Program-made: the position numbers and the translations under genes
Assembly (NCBI GenBank): GCA_002305235.1
Contig: DBQL01000107.1
Span: 1 to 7,996, forward strand
Source of the DNA: Prevotella sp. UBA1395
GTDB lineage: Bacteria > Bacteroidota > Bacteroidia > Bacteroidales > Bacteroidaceae
Reading direction: 5' to 3'
Length of the DNA stretch: 7,996 nucleotides
The notes under the pieces: model-generated
What the model saw: the letters and a program-made list of their open reading frames with translations, nothing else
What the model was told of the DNA's origin: nothing
Database searches by the model: none
In this document: piece after piece, positions 1 through 7,815 of the stretch
Layout of the letters: each line of letters starts with the position of its first letter
Numbering within the stretch: position 1 is the stretch's first letter

Positions 1-3000
1 TTGATGTATGACCGCAATTTCGAGCCTCGTCTCAAAGGGTTGGATTATAGCCATCTGGCACTTTATGATGTCTCCCTTCGTGCCGACTCGTTCTATTATT
101 GTGATTCCAAACTTGACATCAAACTGCGCGAATGCTCTTTCCGAGAGAAAAGCGGACTGGCTGTAAACCGTCTGCATGGCGCGTTTGCTATGGACAGCTC
201 CCGCCTTACTTTGCCATCCATGAAATTGCAAACCCAAGCCGGCACAAACTTGGTTGTGGATTATAACATGGATATGAATGCCTTTGCGGACAAATCTCCC
301 GGCAATTTTTCTGTACTCGCCAAAGGCCAGTTGTCCAAGCGCGACTTACTGCTCATCGCCGGAGACAACCTGCCACCCGCATTGGCAGGACAATGGCCGC
401 GGAAGCCATTGGTCGTGGTCGGCGATATTCGGGGCAACCTTCGTAAGACGCATGTCAAGAACTTGAACCTCCATTTGCCCGGGTCTTTCAAGGCACAAGC
501 CAGTGGTTTCATAGAGAATCTTACGGATACCAAGCACCTCATTGCCGATTTGGACCTGCATGCCAAGACGAATGACATGAGTTTTGTCACCTCCATGCTC
601 GATCGGGAGACGCGAAAGATCATCCGTATTCCGCGGGGAATAGGGTTTGATGGGATTGTAAAGGTCCACGGTCAGCGATATGCAACCCGTTTCACGGCAA
701 CGCAAGGCGGAGGCTCAGTGCGCGGAAATATAGCCTTTGACGGTTCTAAAACCGCATATCGTGCACAGCTCTCAGCACGTGCCTTGCCACTCCAGAACTT
801 CCTTCCGCATTACCGGCTGCATCCGTTCACGGGCAACATCGATGCCCAAGGAGCCGGCACCGACTTCTTGTCGCCACATACTCGTCTTGCGGCCAAGGCC
901 AATGTAGAGAAGTTCACCTATGGCGAATACAACTTAGACCATATCTCTGCCAAAGCCGTAGTGAGCCGAGGACGCGTGGTTGCCGATGTAGACAGTCGCA
1001 ATCCACTGCTGCGGGGTGTCTTCAATGTCAACGCCTTGACCACCGGCAAGAAGCTCCGCGCAACGGTTTCCGGCGATTTCAGCCATGTGGATCTGTACCA
1101 ACTCAAACTGTTGTCCGACCCGGTCACCGTGGCCTTGTGTACTCATGTCGACGTGGTTTCCGACCTCAAGCACTCCCATTCGGTTCGTGGCACCATCTCA
1201 GACATTACCATCCATGAGAACAACAAAGTGCATCGCCCACAGAATATTGAGTTAGACCTGCTCACATCTCGTGACACTACCCATGCCATTATCGATTGTG
1301 CCGACTTCCAACTTAATATGGACGCGTCCGGCGGTTATGAGCAACTGCTCAGTGGTGGCAAACGATTCGTTGCCGAGTTGGAGAACCAGCTCAAGAACAA
1401 ATACATCGATCAGGCACGTCTTCGTGCCCGTCTCCCCGAGGCAAGGATATTCCTTGTGTCGGGCAAGAATAACATCATGGGGCAGGTGCTGCGCCATTAC
1501 GGCTACCATTTGGACAATGCCTACATGAACATCACCTCGTCGCCGGTCACCGGACTGAACGGATTGCTTCAGGTAGACTCATTGGTTGTAGACAGTTTCC
1601 AGATCGACACCGTACGATTCCGTGTGTCTTCCGACAATACAACCATCAGTTATTCTGCGCAGCTCAGAAATGGGAAAGACAATCCCAACTACATTTTCAA
1701 TGCCCTCTTTGATGGTTCCATCACAGAGCGGGGCACCTATATTAAGACCCGTGTTTATGACTGGAACGACAGGTTAGGTATCAGTATCGCCCTGCAAGGT
1801 ACGATGGAGCAGAACGGTGTACGCCTATCCCTCTTTGGCGACGATCCTATCCTTGGCTACAAACGGTTTGCGGTGAACGACAGCAACTATATCTACATGA
1901 GCGACGACCGCCGTATCAGTGCCAACATGGTATTGCAGGCCGCCGATGGCATGGGTATGCAGATCTTTACCAACGACGAGAATCTCGAGGCCCTGCAAGA
2001 CCTCACGATCAGCATGCACCGCTTCGACATTGGCGAGGCATTGGCTATGGTGCCCTACACTCCAGACGTAAATGGTATTCTCAATGGCGATTTCCACGTG
2101 ATACAAACGCCCACCGACCTATCTGTCATTTCCTCCGTGACTGTCGACAAGATGGTCTACGAGGGCAACCCGATGGGCAACCTCGGTTCCGAGTTCACGT
2201 ATATGCCTCGTCCCGACGGCGGGCATTATGTCGATGGCACCCTGAGTTATAACGGGCGTGAGGTCGGCATCCTGACCGGAACCTATCTGTCCAAGGGCAA
2301 AGGCGTGCTCGATGCCGACCTCGATATGGAGAGAATGCCTGTCGAACTCATCAATGGCTTCATCCCCGACCGGCTTATCGGCTTCAAGGGTTACGCCGAA
2401 GGCTCACTGTCTATACGTGGTGCATTGTCGCGTCCCGATGTCAACGGTGAGGTCTTCTTAGACTCCACGGTGATGTTTAGCGAGCCATACGGCGTGGAAT
2501 TGCGGTTTGCCAACGACCCTGTGAGCATTAAGAACAGCCGTTTGCAGTTTGAGAACTTTGAGGTTTTCGCCCACAATGACAGTCCGCTCAACGTGCAAGG
2601 CTACTTCGATTTTTCCGATATGGAGCGTATGAACATGAATGTGAGGATGCGCGCCCAAAACTATCTGCTGGTCGATTCCAAGGAGACTGCCCGTTCAGAT
2701 GTCTATGGCACGGCCTATGTCAACTTCTTCGGCACGATGAGCGGACTGCTCAGCAATCTGAAGATGCGGGGCAAATTAGATGTGCTTGGGTCTACCGACC
2801 TGAAGTATAACCTCAAGGATTCGCCACTCACCACCGACAATCAGTTGGAGGGATTGGTAGAGTTCGTCAATTTCAAAGACAGCACACAGCAGGCCATCAA
2901 CCGCCCACCGCTCACCGGTCTCAACATCGACCTGTCCATCAGCGTAGACGAAGGCGCTCACATGGACTGCTATCTCAATGCCGACCACTCCAACTATATC

Positions 3001-3915
3001 GATATTATCGGTGGCGGAGACATGCGCCTGCAATACAACACGGTCGACAACGTACGTCTTACCGGTCGTTATACCATAGGCAGCGGAGAGATGAAATACT
3101 CCTTGCCCGTCATTCCTTTGAAGACCTTTACCATCGAGGATGGCAGTTATATCGAATTCCGTGGCGATCCGATGAACCCCGCGTTAAGCCTCAGGGCCAC
3201 CGAGCAGACCAACGCAAATATCGGCAGCGACACCAATGACAGCCGACTTGTGCAGTTTACTACCGGCGTGGTGGTTACCAAGACGTTGCAGGATATGGGT
3301 CTGGAGTTTATTATCGATGCTCCCGAAGACATGACCATCCATAACCAGTTGCAAGCCATGTCGAAGGAAGAACGTGGCAAGATTGCAGTTACCATGCTCA
3401 CCACCGGCATGTATCTCGCCGATGGAAACACCAAGGGATTCACGATGAACTCGGCATTGAGCGCATTCCTCAACAGTCAGATCAACCAGATTTCCAACAA
3501 GGCACTCCGGTCGTTGGATGTCAGCATCGGCGTAGACAATTCCATCAACAACAGTGGCGCGATACACACCGACTACTCCTTCAAGTTTGCCAAGCGGTTC
3601 TGGAACAATCGTTTGAAGGTGTCGATAGGCGGCAAACTGTCGTCGGGTGTTGATGCTGCCACCCAGAACGAGACCTTCTTTGACAATGTGACGCTCGAAT
3701 ACCGCCTCAGTCCCACGTCCAACAAGTATCTCAACTTGTTCTATCAGCGCGACGATTACGACTGGCTCGAAGGCAATGTGAGCAAGTTTGGCGGTGGTTT
3801 TATATGGAAACGCAAGCTCGACAGCCTCAAGGATCTCTTCCGTTTCAACACCACAGAGAACATGTTACCGCCGATGCCGGCCGACTCCTCAAAACAAATC
3901 ATGATCGAGAAATGA
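1..3915 (+). CDS. tamB: TamB, translocation/assembly module inner-membrane-anchored subunit (5' end missing)
   Basis: This is the 3' portion of a tamB gene; the frame is open to the left edge, so the TTG at position 1 is probably an internal Leu codon and the N-terminal membrane anchor lies outside the window. The visible 1304 residues are dominated by alternating polar/hydrophobic beta-strand sequence, as expected for the long lipid-binding groove of AsmA/TamB proteins. The C-terminal TamB (DUF490) domain covers roughly residues 800-1280. It includes IRGALSRPDVNGEV (805-818), the segment from Y1024 through the SLPVIPLK stretch to GDPMNP (1055-1060), and the EERGKIAVTMLTTGMYL block near 1123-1139. 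A beta-rich end follows (about 1170-1275), then a polar tail of about 25 residues. From family knowledge, TamB spans the periplasm, binds the POTRA domains of its Omp85 partner, and contributes to outer membrane protein assembly and possibly phospholipid transport. The stop codon overlaps the start of the tamL gene, which strongly supports the assignment. No frameshift is seen. Confidence 0.93.
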   Translation: MMYDRNFEPRLKGLDYSHLALYDVSLRADSFYYCDSKLDIKLRECSFREKSGLAVNRLHGAFAMDSSRLTLPSMKLQTQAGTNLVVDYNMDMNAFADKSPGNFSVLAKGQLSKRDLLLIAGDNLPPALAGQWPRKPLVVVGDIRGNLRKTHVKNLNLHLPGSFKAQASGFIENLTDTKHLIADLDLHAKTNDMSFVTSMLDRETRKIIRIPRGIGFDGIVKVHGQRYATRFTATQGGGSVRGNIAFDGSKTAYRAQLSARALPLQNFLPHYRLHPFTGNIDAQGAGTDFLSPHTRLAAKANVEKFTYGEYNLDHISAKAVVSRGRVVADVDSRNPLLRGVFNVNALTTGKKLRATVSGDFSHVDLYQLKLLSDPVTVALCTHVDVVSDLKHSHSVRGTISDITIHENNKVHRPQNIELDLLTSRDTTHAIIDCADFQLNMDASGGYEQLLSGGKRFVAELENQLKNKYIDQARLRARLPEARIFLVSGKNNIMGQVLRHYGYHLDNAYMNITSSPVTGLNGLLQVDSLVVDSFQIDTVRFRVSSDNTTISYSAQLRNGKDNPNYIFNALFDGSITERGTYIKTRVYDWNDRLGISIALQGTMEQNGVRLSLFGDDPILGYKRFAVNDSNYIYMSDDRRISANMVLQAADGMGMQIFTNDENLEALQDLTISMHRFDIGEALAMVPYTPDVNGILNGDFHVIQTPTDLSVISSVTVDKMVYEGNPMGNLGSEFTYMPRPDGGHYVDGTLSYNGREVGILTGTYLSKGKGVLDADLDMERMPVELINGFIPDRLIGFKGYAEGSLSIRGALSRPDVNGEVFLDSTVMFSEPYGVELRFANDPVSIKNSRLQFENFEVFAHNDSPLNVQGYFDFSDMERMNMNVRMRAQNYLLVDSKETARSDVYGTAYVNFFGTMSGLLSNLKMRGKLDVLGSTDLKYNLKDSPLTTDNQLEGLVEFVNFKDSTQQAINRPPLTGLNIDLSISVDEGAHMDCYLNADHSNYIDIIGGGDMRLQYNTVDNVRLTGRYTIGSGEMKYSLPVIPLKTFTIEDGSYIEFRGDPMNPALSLRATEQTNANIGSDTNDSRLVQFTTGVVVTKTLQDMGLEFIIDAPEDMTIHNQLQAMSKEERGKIAVTMLTTGMYLADGNTKGFTMNSALSAFLNSQINQISNKALRSLDVSIGVDNSINNSGAIHTDYSFKFAKRFWNNRLKVSIGGKLSSGVDAATQNETFFDNVTLEYRLSPTSNKYLNLFYQRDDYDWLEGNVSKFGGGFIWKRKLDSLKDLFRFNTTENMLPPMPADSSKQIMIEK

Positions 3916-6233
3916 AATTCAAGTTGCTCCTATACGGCCTGACACTGCTCCTGCTCACCGGTTGTTCATCCACGAAAAGCATTCCGGAGGGCGACCAGTT
4001 GTTCATTGGCCTTGACAAGATACAGTATGATGTGCCCGAGCAGGGCGAGCATTTCACCTCTACCAAGGAAGAGGTCGATGCCGCTTTGGCCACGGCTCCC
4101 AACGCGTCGCTGTTTGGCAGTAGCAGCATGCGGTCTCCGTTCCCTATCGGTTTGTGGATCTGGAACGAGTTTGCGGGTAGCGAGTCGGGTCTGGGCAAGT
4201 GGTTGCTTGGTTCGTTTGGCTCGAAACCCATCCTCATGAGCTGGGTCAATCCCAAGTTGCGTGCGTTGGTGGCGCAGGAGGTTTTGCGTGCCCACGGGTA
4301 TTTCCGAGGCAGCGTGTCGCATGAGGTCATCACGCAAAAAAATCCCAAGAAGGCCAAGATTGCCTATCATGTCAATGCCGGACACCTGTTTACCATAGAC
4401 AGTTTGCGCTACCTGCGGTTCCCGGTCGAGGCCGACAGCCTCATTCAAGCCGGTCTTGCCGATGCCAAAGTAGGAAAGGGCGACGCTTTCGATGTGTCGA
4501 CCTTGGAGGCCGAGCGTGCGCGTATCAATGTGTTGCTGCGCAACAATGGCTATTATTTTTACCAGCCGGGCTATGCCTCTTATCTTGCCGATACGGTCTC
4601 ACGGCCCGGCAAGGTTTTACTGAAATTCCAGCAGGTGGAGAATATTCCCGCGATGGCCAAGCGCCGGTGGTATGTGGGGAATATTGATGTCGAGATGCGC
4701 AAAGACTTCATGGAGACCCTCGAGGACACCATCAGCCGTCGTTCCATGACCATCCATTTCAATGGCAAGCGCCCTCCGCTGAGGCAGTCGGTCATTCGCG
4801 ACGCGTTGCGGGTGCGCAGTCGCCAGCCTTACAGTTATTCCGAACATGAGGAGAGTGTGAGCCGACTGAGCAGCACGGGCATATTCAGTCTTGTCGACTT
4901 TGTGTTCACCCCGCGCGACACCACCGGTTTGAGCGACACCCTTGATCTGCGTCTGAACTGTGTGTTCGACAAGCCTTACGACTTCTATATCGAGGGAAAC
5001 CTCACGGGTAAGACCAGCAACCGCTTTGGTCCGGGCGTTGTTGTCGGTCTGACCAAGCGTAACGCGTTTCGTGGCGGCGAGCTTTTAGACATCAACCTGA
5101 AAGGCAGTTATGAGTGGCAGACGGGACATAAGGCAGAGGGAACAACCTCGAGCTTCAACAGTTATGAGTATGGTTTCGACGTGTCCTTGCAATATCCGCG
5201 CCTCATCGTGCCCTTCGCCAATACCATACGGCAACGCCTTCGCCGCCGGATGAGGCGCAACAATTACTTCTCTACGCCCACCACCACATTCAAGGTATCG
5301 TCTAACATCATCAGTCGTGCCAACTATTTCAAGCGGCATGTTGTCACGGGCGAATGGACTTATCATCTGCAGACCTCGGCCACGAGCCGCCATCAGTTCA
5401 GTCCGCTGGTATTCACCTTCGACTATATGCGCAGTTCCACTCAGGCGTTCGACTCGATCATGAATGCCAATCCATACCTCTATTACACCATGCGCGACCA
5501 GTTCATCCCCAAGATGCAGTATGTTTATACCTATACAAGCCCTGCGCGCTACCGCAATCCGGTCTGGTGGCAGACCACGTTGAGCGAGTCGGGCAACATA
5601 CTGTCTTTGGGTTACATGGCTGCCGGCCACCAATGGGGTGATAAAGACAAGCGAATGTTCCGCAATCCGTATGCGCAGTTCCTTAAATTGGAAACAGAGT
5701 TTGTCAAGACATGGCGTCTTTCGGAGCACAGCACGCTTGTTGCCCACTTAGGGGCGGGCGTGGCGTGGAGCTATGGCAACTCGTCGGCCATTCCTTACAG
5801 TGAGCAGTTCTATGTGGGCGGCGCCAACAGCATCAGGGCTTTCACCGCAAGATATATCGGCCCGGGAAGCTATCACGACCCCGAGGCGGCCTCGATCTAT
5901 TATCTTGACCAAACGGGCGACATCAAGCTGTTGGCCAATCTGGAGTATCGGCCGCGTCTCTTCGGAAATCTCTACGGTGCGATTTTCCTCGATGCCGGCA
6001 ACGTTTGGGAGATGAATGGCAGCTATCGCACGGGTGGCACCTTCAAACTCAAGGATGTTCCCAAGGAGATGGCGGTCGGCACGGGTGTCGGCCTGCGTTA
6101 CGACCTCGACTTCTTGGTGATCCGTGTGGACTGGGGTATGGGTCTCCATGTGCCTTACAAGTCGGGATTCTATAACATGGACTCGTTCAAAGACAGCCAT
6201 AGCCTGCACTTCGCCGTGGGCTATCCGTTCTGA
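3912..6233 (+). CDS. tamL: TamL, lipoprotein TamA-like Omp85 outer membrane protein
   Basis: This encodes a 773-residue Omp85-superfamily protein, the outer membrane partner of TamB. I start it at the ATG at 3912, which overlaps the tamB stop as ATGA. That start gives a clean lipoprotein signal peptide, with Lys at 2 and 4, a hydrophobic core, and lipobox LLTGC with the acylated Cys at residue 18. An earlier in-frame ATG at 3804 would bury the signal peptide behind 36 residues that read as an out-of-frame copy of TamB. Residues about 25-355 are the periplasmic POTRA region. The barrel starts near Y356 and includes a GPGVVVGLTKRNAFRGGE stretch. The loop-6 signature FYVGGANSIRAF is at 633-644, with IRAF where most Omp85 proteins have VRGF/VRGY. 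The protein ends in HFAVGYPF, a terminal-aromatic beta-signal. TamL is the lipid-anchored form of TamA described in Bacteroidota. It should act with the adjacent TamB in outer membrane assembly. A general BamA-like label is the alternative, but BamA is not normally a lipoprotein or paired with tamB. Confidence 0.92.
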   Translation: MKFKLLLYGLTLLLLTGCSSTKSIPEGDQLFIGLDKIQYDVPEQGEHFTSTKEEVDAALATAPNASLFGSSSMRSPFPIGLWIWNEFAGSESGLGKWLLGSFGSKPILMSWVNPKLRALVAQEVLRAHGYFRGSVSHEVITQKNPKKAKIAYHVNAGHLFTIDSLRYLRFPVEADSLIQAGLADAKVGKGDAFDVSTLEAERARINVLLRNNGYYFYQPGYASYLADTVSRPGKVLLKFQQVENIPAMAKRRWYVGNIDVEMRKDFMETLEDTISRRSMTIHFNGKRPPLRQSVIRDALRVRSRQPYSYSEHEESVSRLSSTGIFSLVDFVFTPRDTTGLSDTLDLRLNCVFDKPYDFYIEGNLTGKTSNRFGPGVVVGLTKRNAFRGGELLDINLKGSYEWQTGHKAEGTTSSFNSYEYGFDVSLQYPRLIVPFANTIRQRLRRRMRRNNYFSTPTTTFKVSSNIISRANYFKRHVVTGEWTYHLQTSATSRHQFSPLVFTFDYMRSSTQAFDSIMNANPYLYYTMRDQFIPKMQYVYTYTSPARYRNPVWWQTTLSESGNILSLGYMAAGHQWGDKDKRMFRNPYAQFLKLETEFVKTWRLSEHSTLVAHLGAGVAWSYGNSSAIPYSEQFYVGGANSIRAFTARYIGPGSYHDPEAASIYYLDQTGDIKLLANLEYRPRLFGNLYGAIFLDAGNVWEMNGSYRTGGTFKLKDVPKEMAVGTGVGLRYDLDFLVIRVDWGMGLHVPYKSGFYNMDSFKDSHSLHFAVGYPF

Positions 6234-6283
6234 CAGTAAGCCTCACGGGTGGGGCGGCGGGCCTCGTATCTTGCCTACTGCCG

Positions 6284-6347
6284 TATGCGTGGGTTTTGTC
6301 CGCATGTCGTTTCCATGCATGAGATAAAATGTATTTTTGTTTTTTTT
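6284..6347 (+). terminator. possible weak terminator after tamB-tamL
   Basis: An 8-bp stem with one G-U pair forms between 6285-6292 (ATGCGTGG) and 6313-6320 (CCATGCAT), and can be extended by one wobble pair at each end. A T-rich tract follows at 6332-6347, including a run of eight T. The loop is long (about 20 bases) and the T-run starts about 12 bases after the stem, so this is not a textbook intrinsic terminator. A shorter competing stem pairs 6285-6289 with 6301-6305. Its position between the tamL stop and the next promoter-like site is the main reason to consider it. Confidence 0.3.
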
Positions 6348-6381
6348 GCCTTTCATTCCGCTATCCGTATCGGAATTTTAG

Positions 6382-6389
6382 TACCTTTG
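6382..6389 (+). promoter_or_regulatory. Bacteroidota-type -7 promoter box for the nucleotidyltransferase gene
   Basis: TACCTTTG matches the TAnnTTTG -7 consensus used by the Bacteroidota primary sigma factor and lies 38 bases before the start codon, in an AT-rich stretch. The predicted transcript would begin near 6395. I find no convincing TTTG -33 element at the expected spacing of about 19-21 bases; the nearest TTTG (6345-6348) is 33 bases upstream, which is too far. The -7 match and the gap in front of the gene argue that the gene is transcribed separately from tamB-tamL. Confidence 0.55.
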
Positions 6390-6400
6390 CAAAAGAAAAA

Positions 6401-6410
6401 GTGTTAACAC
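6401..6410. promoter_or_regulatory. perfect 10-bp palindrome in the nucleotidyltransferase leader
   Basis: GTGTTAACAC is a perfect self-complementary decamer 18 bases before the start codon and just downstream of the predicted transcription start. A dimeric repressor could bind at such a place, but the palindrome is short and no second copy is seen in the window. There is no Shine-Dalgarno-like sequence between it and the ATG, which is usual in this phylum. Confidence 0.3.
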
Positions 6411-6427
6411 ATTCATAAACTTACAAC

Positions 6428-7339
6428 ATGAAACCAACATTATTACTACTCGCTGCGGGTATGGGCAGCCGTTACGGCGGCCTCAAGCAGTTGGATGGTC
6501 TCGGCCCCAATGGTGAGACCATCATGGACTATTCTATTTATGATGCCATTCAGGCCGGATTCGGCAAGATTGTGTTCGTGATCCGTAAAGATTTCGAAAC
6601 GCAGTTTCGTGAGCAGGTCTTGTCCAAATATGAGGGCCACATTCCCGCCGAATTGGTATTTCAAAGCCTCGACGCGCTGCCCGAGGGCTTTGCCGTACCC
6701 GAGGGTCGCGAGAAGCCTTGGGGCACCAACCATGCCGTATTGATGGCCAAGGACGTGATCCATGAGCCGTTCTGCGTGATCAATTGCGACGACTTCTACA
6801 ACCGCGACTGCTTCAAGGTCATCGGAAAGTTTCTTGCCGACCTTCCCGAAGGCAGCAAAAACACGTACGCTATGGTGGGATTCCGCGTGGGCAACACGCT
6901 GAGCGAGAACGGTACTGTGGCCCGCGGTATCTGTTCCAAGGACGCGAATGAGCACCTGACCACCGTTGTGGAGCGCACGGAGATAGAGCGTCACGGCGAT
7001 GACATACAGTATAAGGACGAGAACGGCGAATGGGTGACCGTGGCAGACAATACGCCTGTGTCGATGAACGTATGGGGATTCACCCCCGACTATTTCGATT
7101 ACAGCGAGGATTACTTCAAGTCTTTCCTTGCCGATCCTAAGAATATGGAGAACAAGAAGGCCGAGTTCTTCATCCCGTTGATGGTCAACAAGCTCATCAA
7201 TGACAACACCGCCACGGTGAAAGTGCTCGACACCACAAGCAAATGGTTTGGCGTGACTTATTCGGCCGACCGCCCCGGCGTGGTGGCTAAGATCCAAAGT
7301 CTTGTCGACGAGGGTGTTTATCCCGCCAAATTGTTCTGA
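6428..7339 (+). CDS. sugar-phosphate nucleotidyltransferase family protein
   Basis: This encodes a 303-residue, soluble (no signal peptide) GT-A-fold nucleotidyltransferase. It should join a nucleoside triphosphate to a sugar phosphate or similar phosphate ester, giving an activated NDP/CDP intermediate and pyrophosphate. The N-terminus carries the nucleotide-binding signature LLLAAGMGSRYGGLKQ (residues 6-21), with G11, G13 and R15 of the GxGxR loop and the usual Lys at K20. A PWGTNHAV segment near 97-104 fits the conserved GT-x-A base-binding region. NCDDFY (119-124) holds the acidic D121/D122 pair expected to bind the catalytic metal. A VSMNVWGF block near 211-218 fits the acceptor-site Asn region. 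The YGGLKQ signature resembles a Bacteroidota group often annotated only as nucleotidyltransferase. The substrate cannot be read from the sequence: hexose-1-phosphate, N-acetylmuramate-1-phosphate (MurU-like, though MurU is shorter) and phosphocholine are alternatives. No kinase or glycan gene is adjacent to decide. The ATG at 6428 lies just before the signature and fits the family N-terminus. Confidence 0.88.
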   Translation: MKPTLLLLAAGMGSRYGGLKQLDGLGPNGETIMDYSIYDAIQAGFGKIVFVIRKDFETQFREQVLSKYEGHIPAELVFQSLDALPEGFAVPEGREKPWGTNHAVLMAKDVIHEPFCVINCDDFYNRDCFKVIGKFLADLPEGSKNTYAMVGFRVGNTLSENGTVARGICSKDANEHLTTVVERTEIERHGDDIQYKDENGEWVTVADNTPVSMNVWGFTPDYFDYSEDYFKSFLADPKNMENKKAEFFIPLMVNKLINDNTATVKVLDTTSKWFGVTYSADRPGVVAKIQSLVDEGVYPAKLF

Positions 7340-7418
7340 TTCAACTCATACGGCAGGCTGATTCGACTGTCGATGCAACACCCGCAGTTGTCGCGACCGC
7401 CATGCCTATGACATCCAT

Positions 7419-7455
7419 AACCACACCATCGCCTTGCGCATGGTGTGGTTTTTTT
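7419..7455 (+). terminator. strong intrinsic terminator after the nucleotidyltransferase gene
   Basis: A perfect stem of 9 bp pairs CCACACCAT (7421-7429) with ATGGTGTGG (7440-7448), and extends to 11 bp with A7419-A7420 against T7449-T7450. The loop is 10 bases, and seven T follow directly (7449-7455). It lies 80 bases after the stop codon. This is the clearest regulatory structure in the window and marks the end of that transcript. Confidence 0.92.
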
Positions 7456-7734
7456 GTATGGTGAAGGTCATTCGCGGGCACATTTGTCAACTTGCATACT
7501 GCGCCGACGGAAGGCTGCCGGGAGGCGGTGGCGATGACAGACGTAAAAGGGCCGGGAGGGAACGCTGTAAAAAAGATTCATCGTTATTTTTTCTTCAGAT
7601 ATTTTTCCGGTGTGCGCAATGTCGCGGTTTGGGTGCCATCGGCCTCTCGGTTTTCGGTACAAATGGGCGGCTCGTGGGGCGAAAAGTCCCTTTTGTGCCA
7701 TCCGCTTTTGTGTTTTGCGGCTGCCATTGCACCT

Positions 7735-7778
7735 CTATCGCGAGACGATTAGATTGTTTTCGCGTCTCGAAACGATAG
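7735..7778. repeat. bulged inverted repeat (13-bp stem)
   Basis: CTATCG (7735-7740) pairs with CGATAG (7773-7778), and CGAGACG (7741-7747) pairs with CGTCTCG (7763-7769). This gives 13 base pairs interrupted only by a 3-base AAA bulge (7770-7772), around a 15-base loop. The right arm runs into the first of the two direct repeats. There is no T-run directly after it, so it is not a standard terminator. Confidence 0.6.
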
Positions 7779-7806
7779 CAATCGTGTTGCGAAACGATAG
7801 CAATCG
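7768..7806. repeat. two 17-bp direct repeats, 22-bp period
   Basis: The 17-mer CGAAACGATAGCAATCG occurs exactly at 7768-7784 and again at 7790-7806, separated by TGTTG. Each copy contains a small inverted element (CGAT-AGCA-ATCG), and the second copy is framed by TTGCGA (7787-7792) and TCGCAA (7804-7809). A degraded further unit may start at 7812, again 22 bases on. Two copies are too few and too close for a CRISPR array. An intergenic tandem repeat, a protein-binding array or a fragment of a dispersed repeat are the options. Confidence 0.8.
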
Positions 7807-7815
7807 CAAAGCGAA

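Noticed and set aside
1..3. TTG at position 1 as the true tamB start.
   Set aside because: It is the first window base, no upstream sequence is visible, and the product would lack the N-terminal membrane anchor of TamB. The gene is more likely cut by the edge.
3804..3911. Upstream in-frame ATG extension of tamL by 36 residues.
   Set aside because: The added residues lie inside tamB in another frame, contain no signal sequence and would put the lipobox 54 residues from the start. The 3912 start gives a standard lipoprotein signal and an ATGA overlap.
5085..5747. 220-residue open frame on the - strand.
   Set aside because: It is antisense to the TamL barrel, where the + frame carries the family motifs; no recognisable domain or start signal.
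6446..7297. 283-residue open frame on the - strand.
   Set aside because: It lies fully antisense to the well-supported nucleotidyltransferase, is rich in His and Val as expected of a shadow frame, and shows no domain.
7434..7778. 114-residue open frame on the + strand after the terminator.
   Set aside because: It starts inside the terminator hairpin, has an odd Cys/Arg/Phe-rich composition and no domain, and overlaps rival frames on both strands.
7768..7806. CRISPR array.
   Set aside because: Only two 17-bp repeats with a 5-bp gap; a CRISPR needs longer repeats with spacers of about 30 bases, and no cas gene is present.
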